NCBI GenBank assembly: GCA_035999765.1
Contig: CP108521.1
Location: forward strand, 4,650,001 to 4,714,000
DNA: 64,000 nt
Source: Streptomyces sp. NBC_01231
GTDB taxonomy: Bacteria; Actinomycetota; Actinomycetes; Streptomycetales; Streptomycetaceae
Reading direction: 5' to 3'
The notes beneath the pieces are model-generated. The model was not told the origin of the DNA. It saw only the letters and a program-made list of their open reading frames with translations, and searched no databases. Shown in pieces: positions 50,174 through 63,360 of this stretch. The first letter of the stretch is position 1. Each line of letters starts with the position of its first letter. The translations under genes and the position numbers were made by a program.

Positions 50174-52762
<2,589 letters not shown>

Positions 52763-52783
52763 TCATTTCGTCGACACGACGAT

Positions 52784-52816
52784 GAAGGGCGCCCGGTGAG
52801 CCACCGGGCGCCCTTC
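52784..52816. terminator. strong bidirectional terminator after serC
   Basis: Perfect 15-bp arms GAAGGGCGCCCGGTG and its complement with loop AGC. It lies between the convergent serC and peptidase genes. Confidence 0.9.
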
Positions 52817-52831
52817 TCATGTCCCGCTTGT

Positions 52832-54445
52832 TCAGCCGCGGAAGCCGAGCAGCCCGTGCAGGGTGTCACCGGCCGGCGCGGTGGCCGAATCAGCCGTTGC
52901 CGCCATGGCGGACTTCGCCGTGGCGGTCGGCACCGGATCGGCGGTCTTCTTGCAGACGGCATCGGCCACGCCGCTGCCGCGCGGCACCGTGCCGTCGGTC
53001 AGGTACGTCGCCAGGTACTTGTCCAGGCAGGCGTTCCCGCTCAGCGTGATGCCGTGATTGCCGCCGCCCTGCTCGACGACGAGGCTGGAGCGCTTGAGCA
53101 GACCGTGGACGGTGACGCCGCCCGGGTAGGGGGTGGCCGCGTCGTCCGTCGCCTGGAACAGCAGCGTCGGCGGCAGCTTGGCATTGGCGACGTTCACCGG
53201 CTTGAGAGACTTCGTCGGCCAGAACGCGCACGGCGCGTTGTACCAGGCGTTGCTCCACGCCATGAACGGCGCCTTCTTGTACACCGCCCAGTTGTCCTTC
53301 CGCCACTGGTTCCAGTCGCGCGGCCAGGAGGCGTCACGGCACTGCACGGACGTGTAGACGCTGTAGCCGTTGTCCCCGGACGCGTCGATGGCGGCGAAGT
53401 TCTTGTACGCCTCGACCAGCGGGGCGGCGTTCTTGTCGTTCACGTACGCCGCGAACGCCTTGGCCAAGTCCGGCCAGTAGCCGTTGTTGTAGCCGCCCGG
53501 GATGAAGGTGTCCTCCAGCTCCGCGGCGCCCACCTTCCCACCCGCCGGCTTCTTGGCGAGCGCGGCCTGCATCGCGTACCACTTGGCCTCGATTGTGGCC
53601 GGGTCGGTGCCGAGCTTGTACGTCGAGTGGTACTTGGCGATCCATGCCATGAGCGCCTTGTGACGGGCGTCGAAGGCGTAGTCCTGGCTGAGGTTGTCGT
53701 CGTACCAGACGCCGGTCGGGTCGACGATCGAGTCCAGGACCAGGCGCCGCACCCGCTCCGGGAAGAGCTTGGCGTAGACCGCGCCCAGGTAGGTGCCGTA
53801 CGAGTAACCGAAGTAGTTGATCTTCTTCGCGCCCAGTGCCGCGCGGATCGAGTCCATGTCCCGCACGGTCTGGACCGTGTTGATGTACGGCAGGACGTCC
53901 GCGTACTTCTTGCCGCAGGCGGCGGCGAAGGACTTGGCGCGCTTGAGGTTGGCCTTCTCGATCGCGGGGGTGCTGGGAACGCTGGCGGGGCGCACCGGGT
54001 TGAACTGGCCCGGCTTGCAGTCGAGGGCGGGCTTGCTCTCACCGACCCCGCGCGGGTCGAAGCCGATGACGTCGTACTGGGCCGCGACCGCCTTGGGCAG
54101 CGCGGACGCGACGAATCCGGCGAGCGTCAGACCGCTGCCGCCGGGACCGCCGGGGTTGACCAGCAGCGGGCCCTGGTACTTCGTCGCGGTGTGCGGGACG
54201 CGAGACAGGGCCAGGGTTATCTTCCGCCCCTGCGGCTTGGCGTGGTCGAGCGGCACCTTCACCGACGCGCACTGGAGGGTCGGGTAGTCGTCCGTGCCGC
54301 ACTTCTTCCAGGTGACCTTCGCCGCCTGGACGGCGTTCGCGGACTGCGCCGTGCTCGCCTCGGCGCTCGCCTCGGCCGGGACGGCCGTGAGTGTGCCGGC
54401 CAGTACGACTGTCGCGCCGCACAGCACGGCTGCGCTCTTTCTCAT
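52832..54445 (-). CDS. secreted S33 tripeptidyl aminopeptidase (Slp/Tap type)
   Basis: A 537-residue secreted alpha/beta-hydrolase peptidase. It has a signal peptide (MRKSAAVLCGATVVLAGTL... ending near AEAS), the oxyanion loop NPGGPGGSG, the nucleophile in GYSYGTYLG, the acid in QATDDAATPYPG and the His in GGGNHGITL. It removes tripeptides from protein N-termini, supporting nutrient use and processing of secreted proteins. Six Cys suggest disulfides. Promoter features upstream are not clear. Confidence 0.93.
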   Translation of the reverse strand: MRKSAAVLCGATVVLAGTLTAVPAEASAEASTAQSANAVQAAKVTWKKCGTDDYPTLQCASVKVPLDHAKPQGRKITLALSRVPHTATKYQGPLLVNPGGPGGSGLTLAGFVASALPKAVAAQYDVIGFDPRGVGESKPALDCKPGQFNPVRPASVPSTPAIEKANLKRAKSFAAACGKKYADVLPYINTVQTVRDMDSIRAALGAKKINYFGYSYGTYLGAVYAKLFPERVRRLVLDSIVDPTGVWYDDNLSQDYAFDARHKALMAWIAKYHSTYKLGTDPATIEAKWYAMQAALAKKPAGGKVGAAELEDTFIPGGYNNGYWPDLAKAFAAYVNDKNAAPLVEAYKNFAAIDASGDNGYSVYTSVQCRDASWPRDWNQWRKDNWAVYKKAPFMAWSNAWYNAPCAFWPTKSLKPVNVANAKLPPTLLFQATDDAATPYPGGVTVHGLLKRSSLVVEQGGGNHGITLSGNACLDKYLATYLTDGTVPRGSGVADAVCKKTADPVPTATAKSAMAATADSATAPAGDTLHGLLGFRG

Positions 54446-54622
54446 GAAGTTCCTTCAGAAGGTGGGGGGTTACAGAGCCGAATGTGAACGACCTTGGCCG
54501 AATCCTTACCGAAGAAGCGCGACCATGAGAACCGCTTGGAGTGAAGATTTGAAACTCCTTTGTTCCGGGGGCACTTGGTGGCCACCGGGCACGCCCCTCG
54601 CTCATGCTGGTCAGACGGTTTA

Positions 54623-54656
54623 CGCGGAAGGCAAGGTCAAGGCAAAGCCTTCCGCG
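54623..54656. other. 10-bp perfect inverted repeat in divergent gap
   Basis: CGCGGAAGGC and its exact complement are separated by 14 bases, 88 bases upstream of the next plus-strand gene. It may be an operator or part of that gene's leader. The rest of the gap (54446-54743) shows no gene. Confidence 0.5.
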
Positions 54657-54743
54657 GGCCGTTGATTCACCGCCGTCGCAAGCCCGACGCTGTGTGCCCC
54701 ATGCGCCCACATCGGGCCATGCGACGGAAGGAACCGCGGGGAC

Positions 54744-55250
54744 ATGAACAGACCGATACCGGGCACCGTGGAAGTCGCGGTGCGCCACATCCTCAGCGAC
54801 AGGACGACCGGCATCTTCATGCGGACCCGCAAGGTCGCCTGGCGCGACACCGACTACCGCGTGCGCCGGCCCGCGACGGGCAAGCAGAGCGTCGAGCTGA
54901 TCTGCTCCGTCTGCGAGGCTTCCCTGCTGGCCGAGGTGACCGACGAGGCCCGCGCCCGCCGGCGCTCCGCCGTACACCTCGTCCTCGCCGTCCTGTGCGC
55001 GGTCGTTTTCGTCGCCTCGCTCGTCTACGCCATCCACGTGGGCGGCCAGGTCCGGCCGGAGGGCGAATCCGGCCCGGCGCTGTTCCCCGTCAGTATCATC
55101 GCGATCTTCGTGACGTTCGTGGCCGGTCCTCTCTTCTACCTCCGTAGGAGCGGATCCAACGGCGTCACGATGCTCGACGCCCCCAAGCCGCGCAGAGCCC
55201 ACGCGATCGTGCCGGTACGCAGGACCGTCATCCCCACCGGCCGCCCCTGA
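54744..55250 (+). CDS. two-TM membrane protein with CxxC knuckle
   Basis: A 168-residue protein. The first 70 residues are hydrophilic and carry a single CxxC in ELICSVCEASLL, a possible half zinc site that could be completed by dimerisation. Two membrane helices follow (VLAVLCAVVFVASLVYAI and ALFPVSIIAIFVTFVAGPLFYL), then a basic tail. The ATG has GGAAGG upstream. No family recognised. Confidence 0.78.
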   Translation: MNRPIPGTVEVAVRHILSDRTTGIFMRTRKVAWRDTDYRVRRPATGKQSVELICSVCEASLLAEVTDEARARRRSAVHLVLAVLCAVVFVASLVYAIHVGGQVRPEGESGPALFPVSIIAIFVTFVAGPLFYLRRSGSNGVTMLDAPKPRRAHAIVPVRRTVIPTGRP

Positions 55251-55468
55251 CGTCTTGCCCGCCCCCGAACTGGCGTGCCGCGAGGGGCCGATGCCCGCTT
55301 GACGTGGGCTTTGCCGGGATGGGGATCCCTTTGCGCGGGCTTTGCCCGGCGGGGCCCATCGTTCGTCTGATCTTCCCCCACGACGCGCGGCCGGGCCCCC
55401 GGTCGGGCACCTAGGGTTACGGCGCTGCCACCCCCCGTACGTCCGTCACCGCTGTCCGGAGGACAGGT

Positions 55469-56359
55469 ATGACCGCCGTCAAGGCCGCCAAGCCCAGCAG
55501 ACGTCCCCTCGCCTCACTCGCCGGAGCCGTTGCCCTCACCGCCGCGTCGATCGGTCTGTGGGCCGTCGCCGGCACCACCGCTCAGGCCGCCGCTCTCCCC
55601 ACCCCCGACCACGTCGTGGTCGTGGTGATGGAGAACCACGCCTACTCGCAGGTGATCGGCAGCTCCAGCGCCCCGTACCTCAACAACACCCTGAAGGCGG
55701 GTGGCGCCAACCTCACGCAGTCCTATGGCCTCACCCACCCCAGTGAGCCGAACTACTACATGCTGTTCTCGGGTTCCAACCAGGGCCGCACCGACGACAG
55801 TTGCGTCGGCGTCGGGTCCCTCTCCGCGCCCAACCTCGCCTCCGAGCTGATCGCCGCCGGGAAGACCTGGGCGAGCTACAACGAGTCACTGCCCAGCCAG
55901 GGTTCGACGACGTGCAGCAGCGGCGACTACGCGCAGAAGCACAACCCCTGGTTCGGCTTCTCCAACGTGCCGACGAGCACCGCCAAGACCTTCGCGCAGT
56001 TCCCGACCGACTACACGACCCTGCCGAAGGTGTCCTTCGTCGTCCCGAACCTGTGCAGTGACATGCACGACTGCTCGGTCTCCACGGGCGACACCTGGAT
56101 CAAGAACAACCTGGGCGCCTACGCCACCTGGGCCAAGACCCACAACAGCGTCCTCGCCGTCACCTTCGACGAGGACAACAAGCTCTCCGGCAACCGCATC
56201 CCCACCGTCCTGTACGGGCAGCACGTCGCCGCCGGCAGCTCCAGCACCACCACCTACAACCACTACAACGTGCTGCGCACCGTGGAGGACCTGGCCGGTC
56301 TGACCGCGCACGCGGGCAACGCCGCCTCGGCGTCCGACATCACCGGCATCTGGAACTGA
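55469..56359 (+). CDS. secreted phosphoesterase (acid phosphatase/phospholipase C type)
   Basis: A 296-residue secreted enzyme: signal peptide with basic start (KAAKPSRR), hydrophobic core and AQAA cleavage region. The catalytic domain begins VVVVVMENHAYSQVIGSS, the acidic phosphatase/phosphoesterase family signature with its ENH. Further metal/substrate residues appear in PNLCSDMHDCS and TFDEDNK. It probably frees phosphate from organophosphates outside the cell. The ATG follows GGAGGACAG. It heads a three-gene operon with MFS and propeller genes. Confidence 0.9.
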   Translation: MTAVKAAKPSRRPLASLAGAVALTAASIGLWAVAGTTAQAAALPTPDHVVVVVMENHAYSQVIGSSSAPYLNNTLKAGGANLTQSYGLTHPSEPNYYMLFSGSNQGRTDDSCVGVGSLSAPNLASELIAAGKTWASYNESLPSQGSTTCSSGDYAQKHNPWFGFSNVPTSTAKTFAQFPTDYTTLPKVSFVVPNLCSDMHDCSVSTGDTWIKNNLGAYATWAKTHNSVLAVTFDEDNKLSGNRIPTVLYGQHVAAGSSSTTTYNHYNVLRTVEDLAGLTAHAGNAASASDITGIWN

Positions 56360-56364
56360 CGCCG

Positions 56365-57648
56365 GTGTACCTCGCGGACTCCCGCGGTACGAAGGCCGCC
56401 GTCGTCCCGGACTCAAGTCCGGGGCGGCGGTCGGCCGCCGTGCCCCCCGCCGTGCTGGCCCTGGGAGCGGTCAGCCTCATCACGGACGTCTCCTCGGAGA
56501 TGGTCACGGCCGTCCTGCCGCTCTACGTGGTCACGACCCTCGGCCTGTCCCCCCTCGGTTTCGGCCTCCTCGACGGCATCAACAACGGCGTCGGGGCCCT
56601 GGTACGGCTGGCGGGCGGTCATCTCGCCGACCGGGGAGGACGCCGGCACAAGGTGGTGGCGGGCCTCGGCTACGGCCTGTCGGCGGTGTGCAAGCCGCTG
56701 CTGCTGCTCGCCCACACCCTCCCCGTGATCAGCGCGGTCCTCGCGGTCGACCGCACCGGCAAGGGGCTGCGCACCGCTCCCCGGGACGCGATGATCTCGC
56801 TGTCCACCGAACCCGCGCACCGGGGACGGGCGTTCGGGGTGCACCGCGCCATGGACACCACCGGCGCTCTGCTCGGTCCGCTCGTCGCGTTCGCCGTACT
56901 GCGGGCCACCGTCGACGGCTACGACGCGGTCTTCGCGGTCAGCGGCTGCGTGGCCGCGCTCGGCGTCCTGGTCCTGCTGCTCTTCGTACCCCGCCGCATC
57001 GCCCCCGCCGACGCCGTACGCCTTCCCGAACCGCCACCGGCGCTGCGCGACTCGCTCGCCCTGCTGCGCCGGCCCGAACTGCGCCGCCTCACCCTGTGCG
57101 CCGCGCTCCTCGGTCTCACCACCGTCAGCGACTCGTTCCTGTACCTCCTCCTGCAACGCGAGGGGAACCTGTCCGCCCATCTGTTCCCGCTGCTGCCGCT
57201 GGGCACGGCGGCTGTCTTCCTGCTGCTGGCCGTCCCCCTCGGGGCGCTCGCCGACCGCGTCGACCGCCGCCGGCTCTTCCTGGCCGGCCACGGAGTCCTG
57301 CTGCTCGGCTACGGCCTGGTGCTCTCCCCCTGGCACGGCGTCCCGGCCGTGATCGCCGTCCTCGTCCTGCACGGCACCTTCTACGCGGCCACCGACGGCG
57401 TACTCGCGGCCGCCACGGCGGGAGCCGTCCCGGCACGGCACCAGGGTGCCGGACAGGCGTTGGTGGGCACCGGCCAGGCGCTGGCCCGGTTCGGCTGCTC
57501 GCTCGCCTTCGGCGCGGCGTGGAGCCTGTGGGGCGGGCGGACCGCCCTCGCCGTCACCGCCGCCGCACTGGCCGTCAGCGCCGTCATGGCCTCGTTCCTT
57601 CTCCGTTCCGCCCCTGAGACCGATGAGGCCGATGAGGTGTCCGCATGA
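56365..57648 (+). CDS. MFS transporter
   Basis: A 427-residue 12-helix major facilitator. The loop 2-3 motif A is visible as GGHLADRGGRRHKVV, and its second-half equivalent as GALADRVDRRRLF. Helix stretches include VLALGAVSLITDVSSEMVTA near the start. The sequence type is common in actinobacteria with unknown substrate. The GTG is five bases after the phosphoesterase stop, and the gene overlaps the propeller gene by four bases, so all three are co-expressed; a phosphate- or phospholipid-derived substrate is possible. Confidence 0.92.
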   Translation: MYLADSRGTKAAVVPDSSPGRRSAAVPPAVLALGAVSLITDVSSEMVTAVLPLYVVTTLGLSPLGFGLLDGINNGVGALVRLAGGHLADRGGRRHKVVAGLGYGLSAVCKPLLLLAHTLPVISAVLAVDRTGKGLRTAPRDAMISLSTEPAHRGRAFGVHRAMDTTGALLGPLVAFAVLRATVDGYDAVFAVSGCVAALGVLVLLLFVPRRIAPADAVRLPEPPPALRDSLALLRRPELRRLTLCAALLGLTTVSDSFLYLLLQREGNLSAHLFPLLPLGTAAVFLLLAVPLGALADRVDRRRLFLAGHGVLLLGYGLVLSPWHGVPAVIAVLVLHGTFYAATDGVLAAATAGAVPARHQGAGQALVGTGQALARFGCSLAFGAAWSLWGGRTALAVTAAALAVSAVMASFLLRSAPETDEADEVSA

Positions 57649-58667
57649 CCAGAACCGCCCGTCTGACGATCCTGCTCGCCGCCGTCCTGCTCCTCGGGGC
57701 GGTCGGTACCGGGGCCGTGCTGCACGCCGCCCACCGGTCGGGCCTGCGTGACCAGCAGCAGGCGGACGGTCCGACCGTACGGGCCGGTACCGTCTCGCTC
57801 CGGCCGACGACCGGCCGCCGGCTGCTGGTACGCAACCTGGCCTGGGGCCCGCACCGCGACGAGATAGCCGCCGTGCCCGCCGACGATCCGCAGGGGCCGC
57901 GCACCGTGTCCGGCGTCAAGTGCCTTCGCTTCCACGCGGCCGCGGGAACCGCCGTCTGTCTGCGGGCCGTTCACGGCACGCTGGAGGACAGCTACCGCGC
58001 GGTGGTACTCGACTCGCACCTGCGCGAACTGCACCACTTCCCGGCGGCGGGCATCCCCACCCGGGCCCGGGTCTCGCCCTCCGGTCATCTGGTCGCCTGG
58101 ACGGTCTTCGTCAGCGGGGACTCGTACGCCGGCACCGACTTCTCCACCCGCACCGCCATCGTCGACACCCGCACCTGGGCGATCGACGACAACCTGGAGA
58201 CCTTCCACATCACCAAGGACGGCCATCCGTACCGCGCCGCGGACACCAACATCTGGGGTGTCACCTTCGCCGACGACACGCACTTCTACGCCACGCTGGC
58301 GACGGGCGGCCACACCTACCTCGTGCGCGGCGACGTTTCGGCACGCACCCTCACCACCGTGCACCGCAACGTGGAATGTCCCTCGCTCTCGCCCGACGGC
58401 ACGCGGATCGCCTACAAGAAGCGCGTCGCGGGGGCCTCTCCGGACGCTCCCTGGCGCCTCTACGTCCTGGACCTGCGCACCATGAAGGAGACCGCGACCG
58501 CCGAGCAGCGCAACATCGACGACCAGGCGCTGTGGTCCGGCAACGCCACGCTGGTCTACGCCCTCCCCGGCGACTACGGCTCGGACCTGTGGACCGTCCC
58601 CGCCGACGGCACCGGCGCGGCCCGCCGACTGATGACCTCCGCCGTCGCCCCCGCGTATCTGGGGTGA
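57645..58667 (+). CDS. TolB-like beta-propeller protein, membrane-anchored
   Basis: A 340-residue protein with one N-terminal membrane helix (LTILLAAVLLLGAVGTGAVL) and an extracellular domain of repeated beta-blade segments (CPSLSPDGTRIAYKKRVA, DLWTVPADGTGAARRL). Similar proteins follow MFS genes in actinobacteria with unknown role, perhaps as a surface sensor or chaperone of the secreted partner. It overlaps the MFS gene by four bases. A terminator-like hairpin follows. Confidence 0.85.
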   Translation: MTRTARLTILLAAVLLLGAVGTGAVLHAAHRSGLRDQQQADGPTVRAGTVSLRPTTGRRLLVRNLAWGPHRDEIAAVPADDPQGPRTVSGVKCLRFHAAAGTAVCLRAVHGTLEDSYRAVVLDSHLRELHHFPAAGIPTRARVSPSGHLVAWTVFVSGDSYAGTDFSTRTAIVDTRTWAIDDNLETFHITKDGHPYRAADTNIWGVTFADDTHFYATLATGGHTYLVRGDVSARTLTTVHRNVECPSLSPDGTRIAYKKRVAGASPDAPWRLYVLDLRTMKETATAEQRNIDDQALWSGNATLVYALPGDYGSDLWTVPADGTGAARRLMTSAVAPAYLG

Positions 58668-58715
58668 CGGACAGGCCGGGGCCCAACAGGCTTCCGCAGC
58701 GGCCGAGTCGGTCAC

Positions 58716-58749
58716 GAGGGGCGCCCGGCGGACACCGGGGGCCCTTCTC
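58716..58749 (+). terminator. imperfect hairpin terminator
   Basis: GAGGGGCGCCCGG pairs with CCGGGGGCCCTTCTC with a mismatch; it follows the propeller gene by about 50 bases. It shares the GGCGCCCGG core with the terminators at 52784 and 59087. Confidence 0.65.
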
Positions 58750-58824
58750 GTTCGGACGGGATTCCACTCCCCTCACCACGAAGGTAGGGTGCCGGGACAT
58801 CAAACTGAAGGGCGTGACATACAA

Positions 58825-59040
58825 GTGCAGCGCCACCGGGGACTGATCGGCCGCCGCGAACTGAGCCATGGAGAGCGATTCCTTTTCTCCGTGGCGCTGG
58901 TCGTGGTGAGCCTGCTGTGGATCACCCAGGACATGGCCCCCTGGGCGACGGCACTATGTGGCGTCGGCGCGGTCGGAGGAGCACTGGGAGTGCTCTACTT
59001 CGGGTCGCGCTTTCTTCGCGCACGCGGGAACTCGCGGTGA
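58825..59040 (+). CDS. small two-helix membrane protein
   Basis: A 71-residue open frame from GTG 58825 (upstream GTG 58789 is an alternative). A basic start (RHRGLIGRREL) precedes two hydrophobic segments, FLFSVALVVVSLLWITQ and ALCGVGAVGGALGVLYFGS, and a basic end. The hydrophobic pattern, third-position GC and following terminator support a real gene. Function unknown. Confidence 0.55.
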   Translation: MQRHRGLIGRRELSHGERFLFSVALVVVSLLWITQDMAPWATALCGVGAVGGALGVLYFGSRFLRARGNSR

Positions 59041-59086
59041 GGTTTCGCCCATGAGGGAAACCCGGTGAAGCACACCACGTGAGACA

Positions 59087-59117
59087 GAGGGGCGCCCGGC
59101 AGCACCGGGCGCCCCTC
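59087..59117. terminator. perfect 13-bp hairpin terminator
   Basis: GAGGGGCGCCCGG and its complement with loop CAGCA, between the small membrane gene and the convergent cellulase. Same core as the terminators at 52784 and 58716. Confidence 0.88.
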
Positions 59118-59131
59118 CTCGGTCCGGAGTC

Positions 59132-60838
<1,707 letters not shown>

Positions 60839-61810
60839 TCAGGAGCGACGGAATAGCCTCCGGAACCCGAACAGCGCCACGACCGCGACCACCGCGATCG
60901 CGCCGACCTTGACGTTGCCGCTCGTGCCGCCGTTGCCGCCACCGTCGGATTCGCCCGAACTCCCGCTCCCCGAGGGGGACTTGGCACCGGAGTCGCCGGG
61001 CGCGTCCCTGGCCTCCACCGGACTGTCGGTGCCCTCGCTGCCGTACATCAGCCTCGTGCCGTCGGCGGAGTAGCTGACGGACTCGCCCTGGCCTTGAAGG
61101 GGCACGCTGAGCCGCCCCTTTCGCTTGATCTTCCCGCCGTTCCAGTCGTACCAGATGCCTCCGAGGTACCCGCGTACGGCGAGCTGCTTGCCGTCCGGGG
61201 AGAGGGCGGCGTCGGTGGCCCACAGGTCGACGGCGGCGATCGGCTTGAAGATGTTGGTGCCGGAGGCGGAGAGCTTCGCGGGCCCCTCGTAGAGATGCCC
61301 GCCGTCCTCCTTCTTGTCGATGATGTACGGCCGCCCGGTCCTGGGATCCACGACGAGCGACTCGGCGTCCCGGGCCCCGTCGGAGTACTTCACGACGTAC
61401 TGCGTGGCACGGATGGTCTGGTTCTTGAGCTGCTTGGGCTCGGACAGCTGGTAGATCCACACGTACGACCAGCCGCCGCCCAGGTTGTCCCCGATGTCAC
61501 CGACGTAGATCTGGTTGTCGGGCCCGATGGAGATCGCCTCGACGTCACGCGGGGTGCCGACGCCGGTGAGGGTGATCGTGGCGACGGTCTTGCCGGTGGA
61601 GCTGTCGACGGCGTAGAGGTACGGGCCGTCGTCGCTGTCGTTGTGCGTCCAGTAGACGCCGGGGTGCTGGCGGGAGGCGGCGAGTCCGCTGGACTCGGTG
61701 ATACGGGGGTCCGACATGGTGAACCCCTCGTCTCCGTCCGCGGCGGAGGCCGGCACGGCGAGCACACCGACGAGGAAGCCCGCGGCAAGGAACGCAAGGG
61801 AGCGACGCAT
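60839..61810 (-). CDS. surface-anchored beta-propeller-like protein
   Basis: A 323-residue protein with a cleavable signal (LAFLAAGFLVGVLAVPASAA). The extracellular domain resembles a propeller (GPYLYAVDSSTGKTVATITL, DAALSPDGKQLAVRGY, ESVSYSADGTRLMYGSEG), followed by a Gly/Ser-rich linker, a membrane helix (VGAIAVVAVVALFGF) and the basic tail RRLFRRS. There is no LPxTG-type sorting motif, so it is held by the helix. Being next to the cellulase may be coincidental. Function unknown. Confidence 0.85.
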   Translation of the reverse strand: MRRSLAFLAAGFLVGVLAVPASAADGDEGFTMSDPRITESSGLAASRQHPGVYWTHNDSDDGPYLYAVDSSTGKTVATITLTGVGTPRDVEAISIGPDNQIYVGDIGDNLGGGWSYVWIYQLSEPKQLKNQTIRATQYVVKYSDGARDAESLVVDPRTGRPYIIDKKEDGGHLYEGPAKLSASGTNIFKPIAAVDLWATDAALSPDGKQLAVRGYLGGIWYDWNGGKIKRKGRLSVPLQGQGESVSYSADGTRLMYGSEGTDSPVEARDAPGDSGAKSPSGSGSSGESDGGGNGGTSGNVKVGAIAVVAVVALFGFRRLFRRS

Positions 61811-61908
61811 GCCCCAAGACTGCCATCCCGGCCCCGATGTGACGGCGCGTGGCGGGCCTCACATGCTCGCGCCCCCCACCCGTTCCGGAGATCGTCCATC
61901 ATGAGCGG

Positions 61909-62583
61909 ATGCTTAGGATCATGCCGGTCGGCGACTCCATGACGATCGGGAGCGCGGGCGAACACACCTGGCGCTACTGGATGTGGCGCCACCTGTGCAC
62001 GACGCACGGCGGCCCGTTCGCCCTGGTCGGCCCGCGTGAGACGCTCCACGACAAGGTGACGGACGCCCCCACCTCGTACGCGTACGCCGACCCGGACTTC
62101 CCGCGCGCCCACCTGGCCGGCTGGGGCGAGGGCTGGCTGCACATGGCCCCGCTGATCGGCGAGGCGGTACGGGAGTCCGGGGCGGACGTCCTCCTCGTCT
62201 CGCTCGGCCTGATCGACCTGGGCTTCTACACGAACGCCGAGCAGACGACGGAGAACGTCCGGGGCTTCGTGGCGGCGGCGCGGGAGGCCAACCCGCGGAT
62301 ACGCGTCGTCCTGCTGCCGGTGATCCCGAACGTCCGGGCCCTGACGGACACGGACTTCGCGACGCAGGTGGCGCTCTTCAACGACCTGCTGGCGAAGACC
62401 GCGGCCGACCTGGACGAGCCGCGCTCACCCCTGCTGCTGGCGTCGCTCCCGCCGTCGTACGACATCCACACCGACACCTACGACGGGACGCACCCGAACG
62501 AGAGCGGCGAGCGCAAGATCGCGGCGGCGTTCGCGGACGCGATGCACCAGGCGTGGGACCTGGCGGAGCCGCATCCGGCCTGA
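61909..62583 (+). CDS. SGNH/GDSL hydrolase-like protein
   Basis: A 224-residue SGNH-fold protein without a signal peptide. Block I is PVGDSMTIGSAG with the catalytic Ser, and block V is DGTHPNESGE with Asp and His. Block III, usually GxND, reads LGLIDLGF, so the oxyanion-hole Asn is Ile; activity may be altered. The ATG at 61909 starts just before the first strand; the 20 residues upstream are unlikely. Possible esterase or carbohydrate deacetylase. Confidence 0.87.
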   Translation: MLRIMPVGDSMTIGSAGEHTWRYWMWRHLCTTHGGPFALVGPRETLHDKVTDAPTSYAYADPDFPRAHLAGWGEGWLHMAPLIGEAVRESGADVLLVSLGLIDLGFYTNAEQTTENVRGFVAAAREANPRIRVVLLPVIPNVRALTDTDFATQVALFNDLLAKTAADLDEPRSPLLLASLPPSYDIHTDTYDGTHPNESGERKIAAAFADAMHQAWDLAEPHPA

Positions 62584-62680
62584 AGCGTTTGACCGAATCT
62601 GCGCGTGTCCTGGTCACTCTGCGTATCGTTGTACTGCGCGGCTGTACTCGTCCGAGCTGCAGCCGGGGAGGAGCGCCACG

Positions 62681-63286
62681 ATGACCGTCCTTGAAGACAG
62701 GATCGAGATGGCCGAGAGCGACGAGCACAGCGCGAGCGACGACGGACCCACGCTCGACGCGCTGTTCCAGTGGCTTGAAGAGAGTCCCATCCCCGAGGGC
62801 TACAAGACCGAGATCGTCGGGGGGAACATCTTCATGTCACCTCAGCGGGCCACCCATTGGCACATCACCCTGAAAGTCATCGACCAACTGCGCGCCAAGT
62901 ACCCGGTCGAGCGCCTGCTGTCCGACGTCCGCATCGACTACCCGGGCCATCTCAACGGTTTCGCCTCCGACGTGACGCTCGTGGCTGACGGGGCCGATAT
63001 GGACGACAAGGGCATCTGGCGTCACCAGGACGTCGAGTTCGTCGCCGAGGTGATCTCGAAGAGCACGGGCGCCAACGACTACGGCCCCAAGAAGACCGCG
63101 TACGCCGAGGCCGAGGTCCCCGTCTACCTCATCGTCGATCCGTACCAGGGCAGGTGCCTCGTCTGCACGCACCCCAAGGGCGGCGAGTACACGACCGAGA
63201 CGAAGGTCCCCTTCGGTGACGAAGTGGACCTCACCGGCACCGTCGTGGGCCTCATCCTGAAGACGGCCGGGTTCCCCCGGGACTGA
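62681..63286 (+). CDS. Uma2-family PD-(D/E)XK nuclease-like protein
   Basis: A 201-residue Uma2 family (DUF820) protein. The nuclease-like core is seen in YKTEIVGGNIFMSP, LSDVRIDYPGHLNGFASDVT, EFVAEVISKSTGANDYGPKK and VPVYLIVDP. The family has a restriction-endonuclease fold and many copies per Streptomyces genome, but no proven function. The ATG follows GGGGAGGAG. No toxin-antitoxin partner is adjacent. Confidence 0.92.
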   Translation: MTVLEDRIEMAESDEHSASDDGPTLDALFQWLEESPIPEGYKTEIVGGNIFMSPQRATHWHITLKVIDQLRAKYPVERLLSDVRIDYPGHLNGFASDVTLVADGADMDDKGIWRHQDVEFVAEVISKSTGANDYGPKKTAYAEAEVPVYLIVDPYQGRCLVCTHPKGGEYTTETKVPFGDEVDLTGTVVGLILKTAGFPRD

Positions 63287-63327
63287 GGCAGGCGCCGGCT
63301 CCGAGCCGCCGGCAGGAGATGCTTGCA

Positions 63328-63341
63328 TAGAGCGCACTCCA
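63328..63341. promoter_or_regulatory. dyad in long promoter spacer before aldo/keto reductase
   Basis: TAGAGCGCACTCCA is an imperfect dyad (GAG-CGCA-CTC core) between TTGCAT (63323-63328) and TTGGCT (63347-63352), an 18-base spacer. This layout resembles MerR-type regulation. The evidence is weak. Confidence 0.35.
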
Positions 63342-63360
63342 AGTCGTTGGCTTGGGGACC

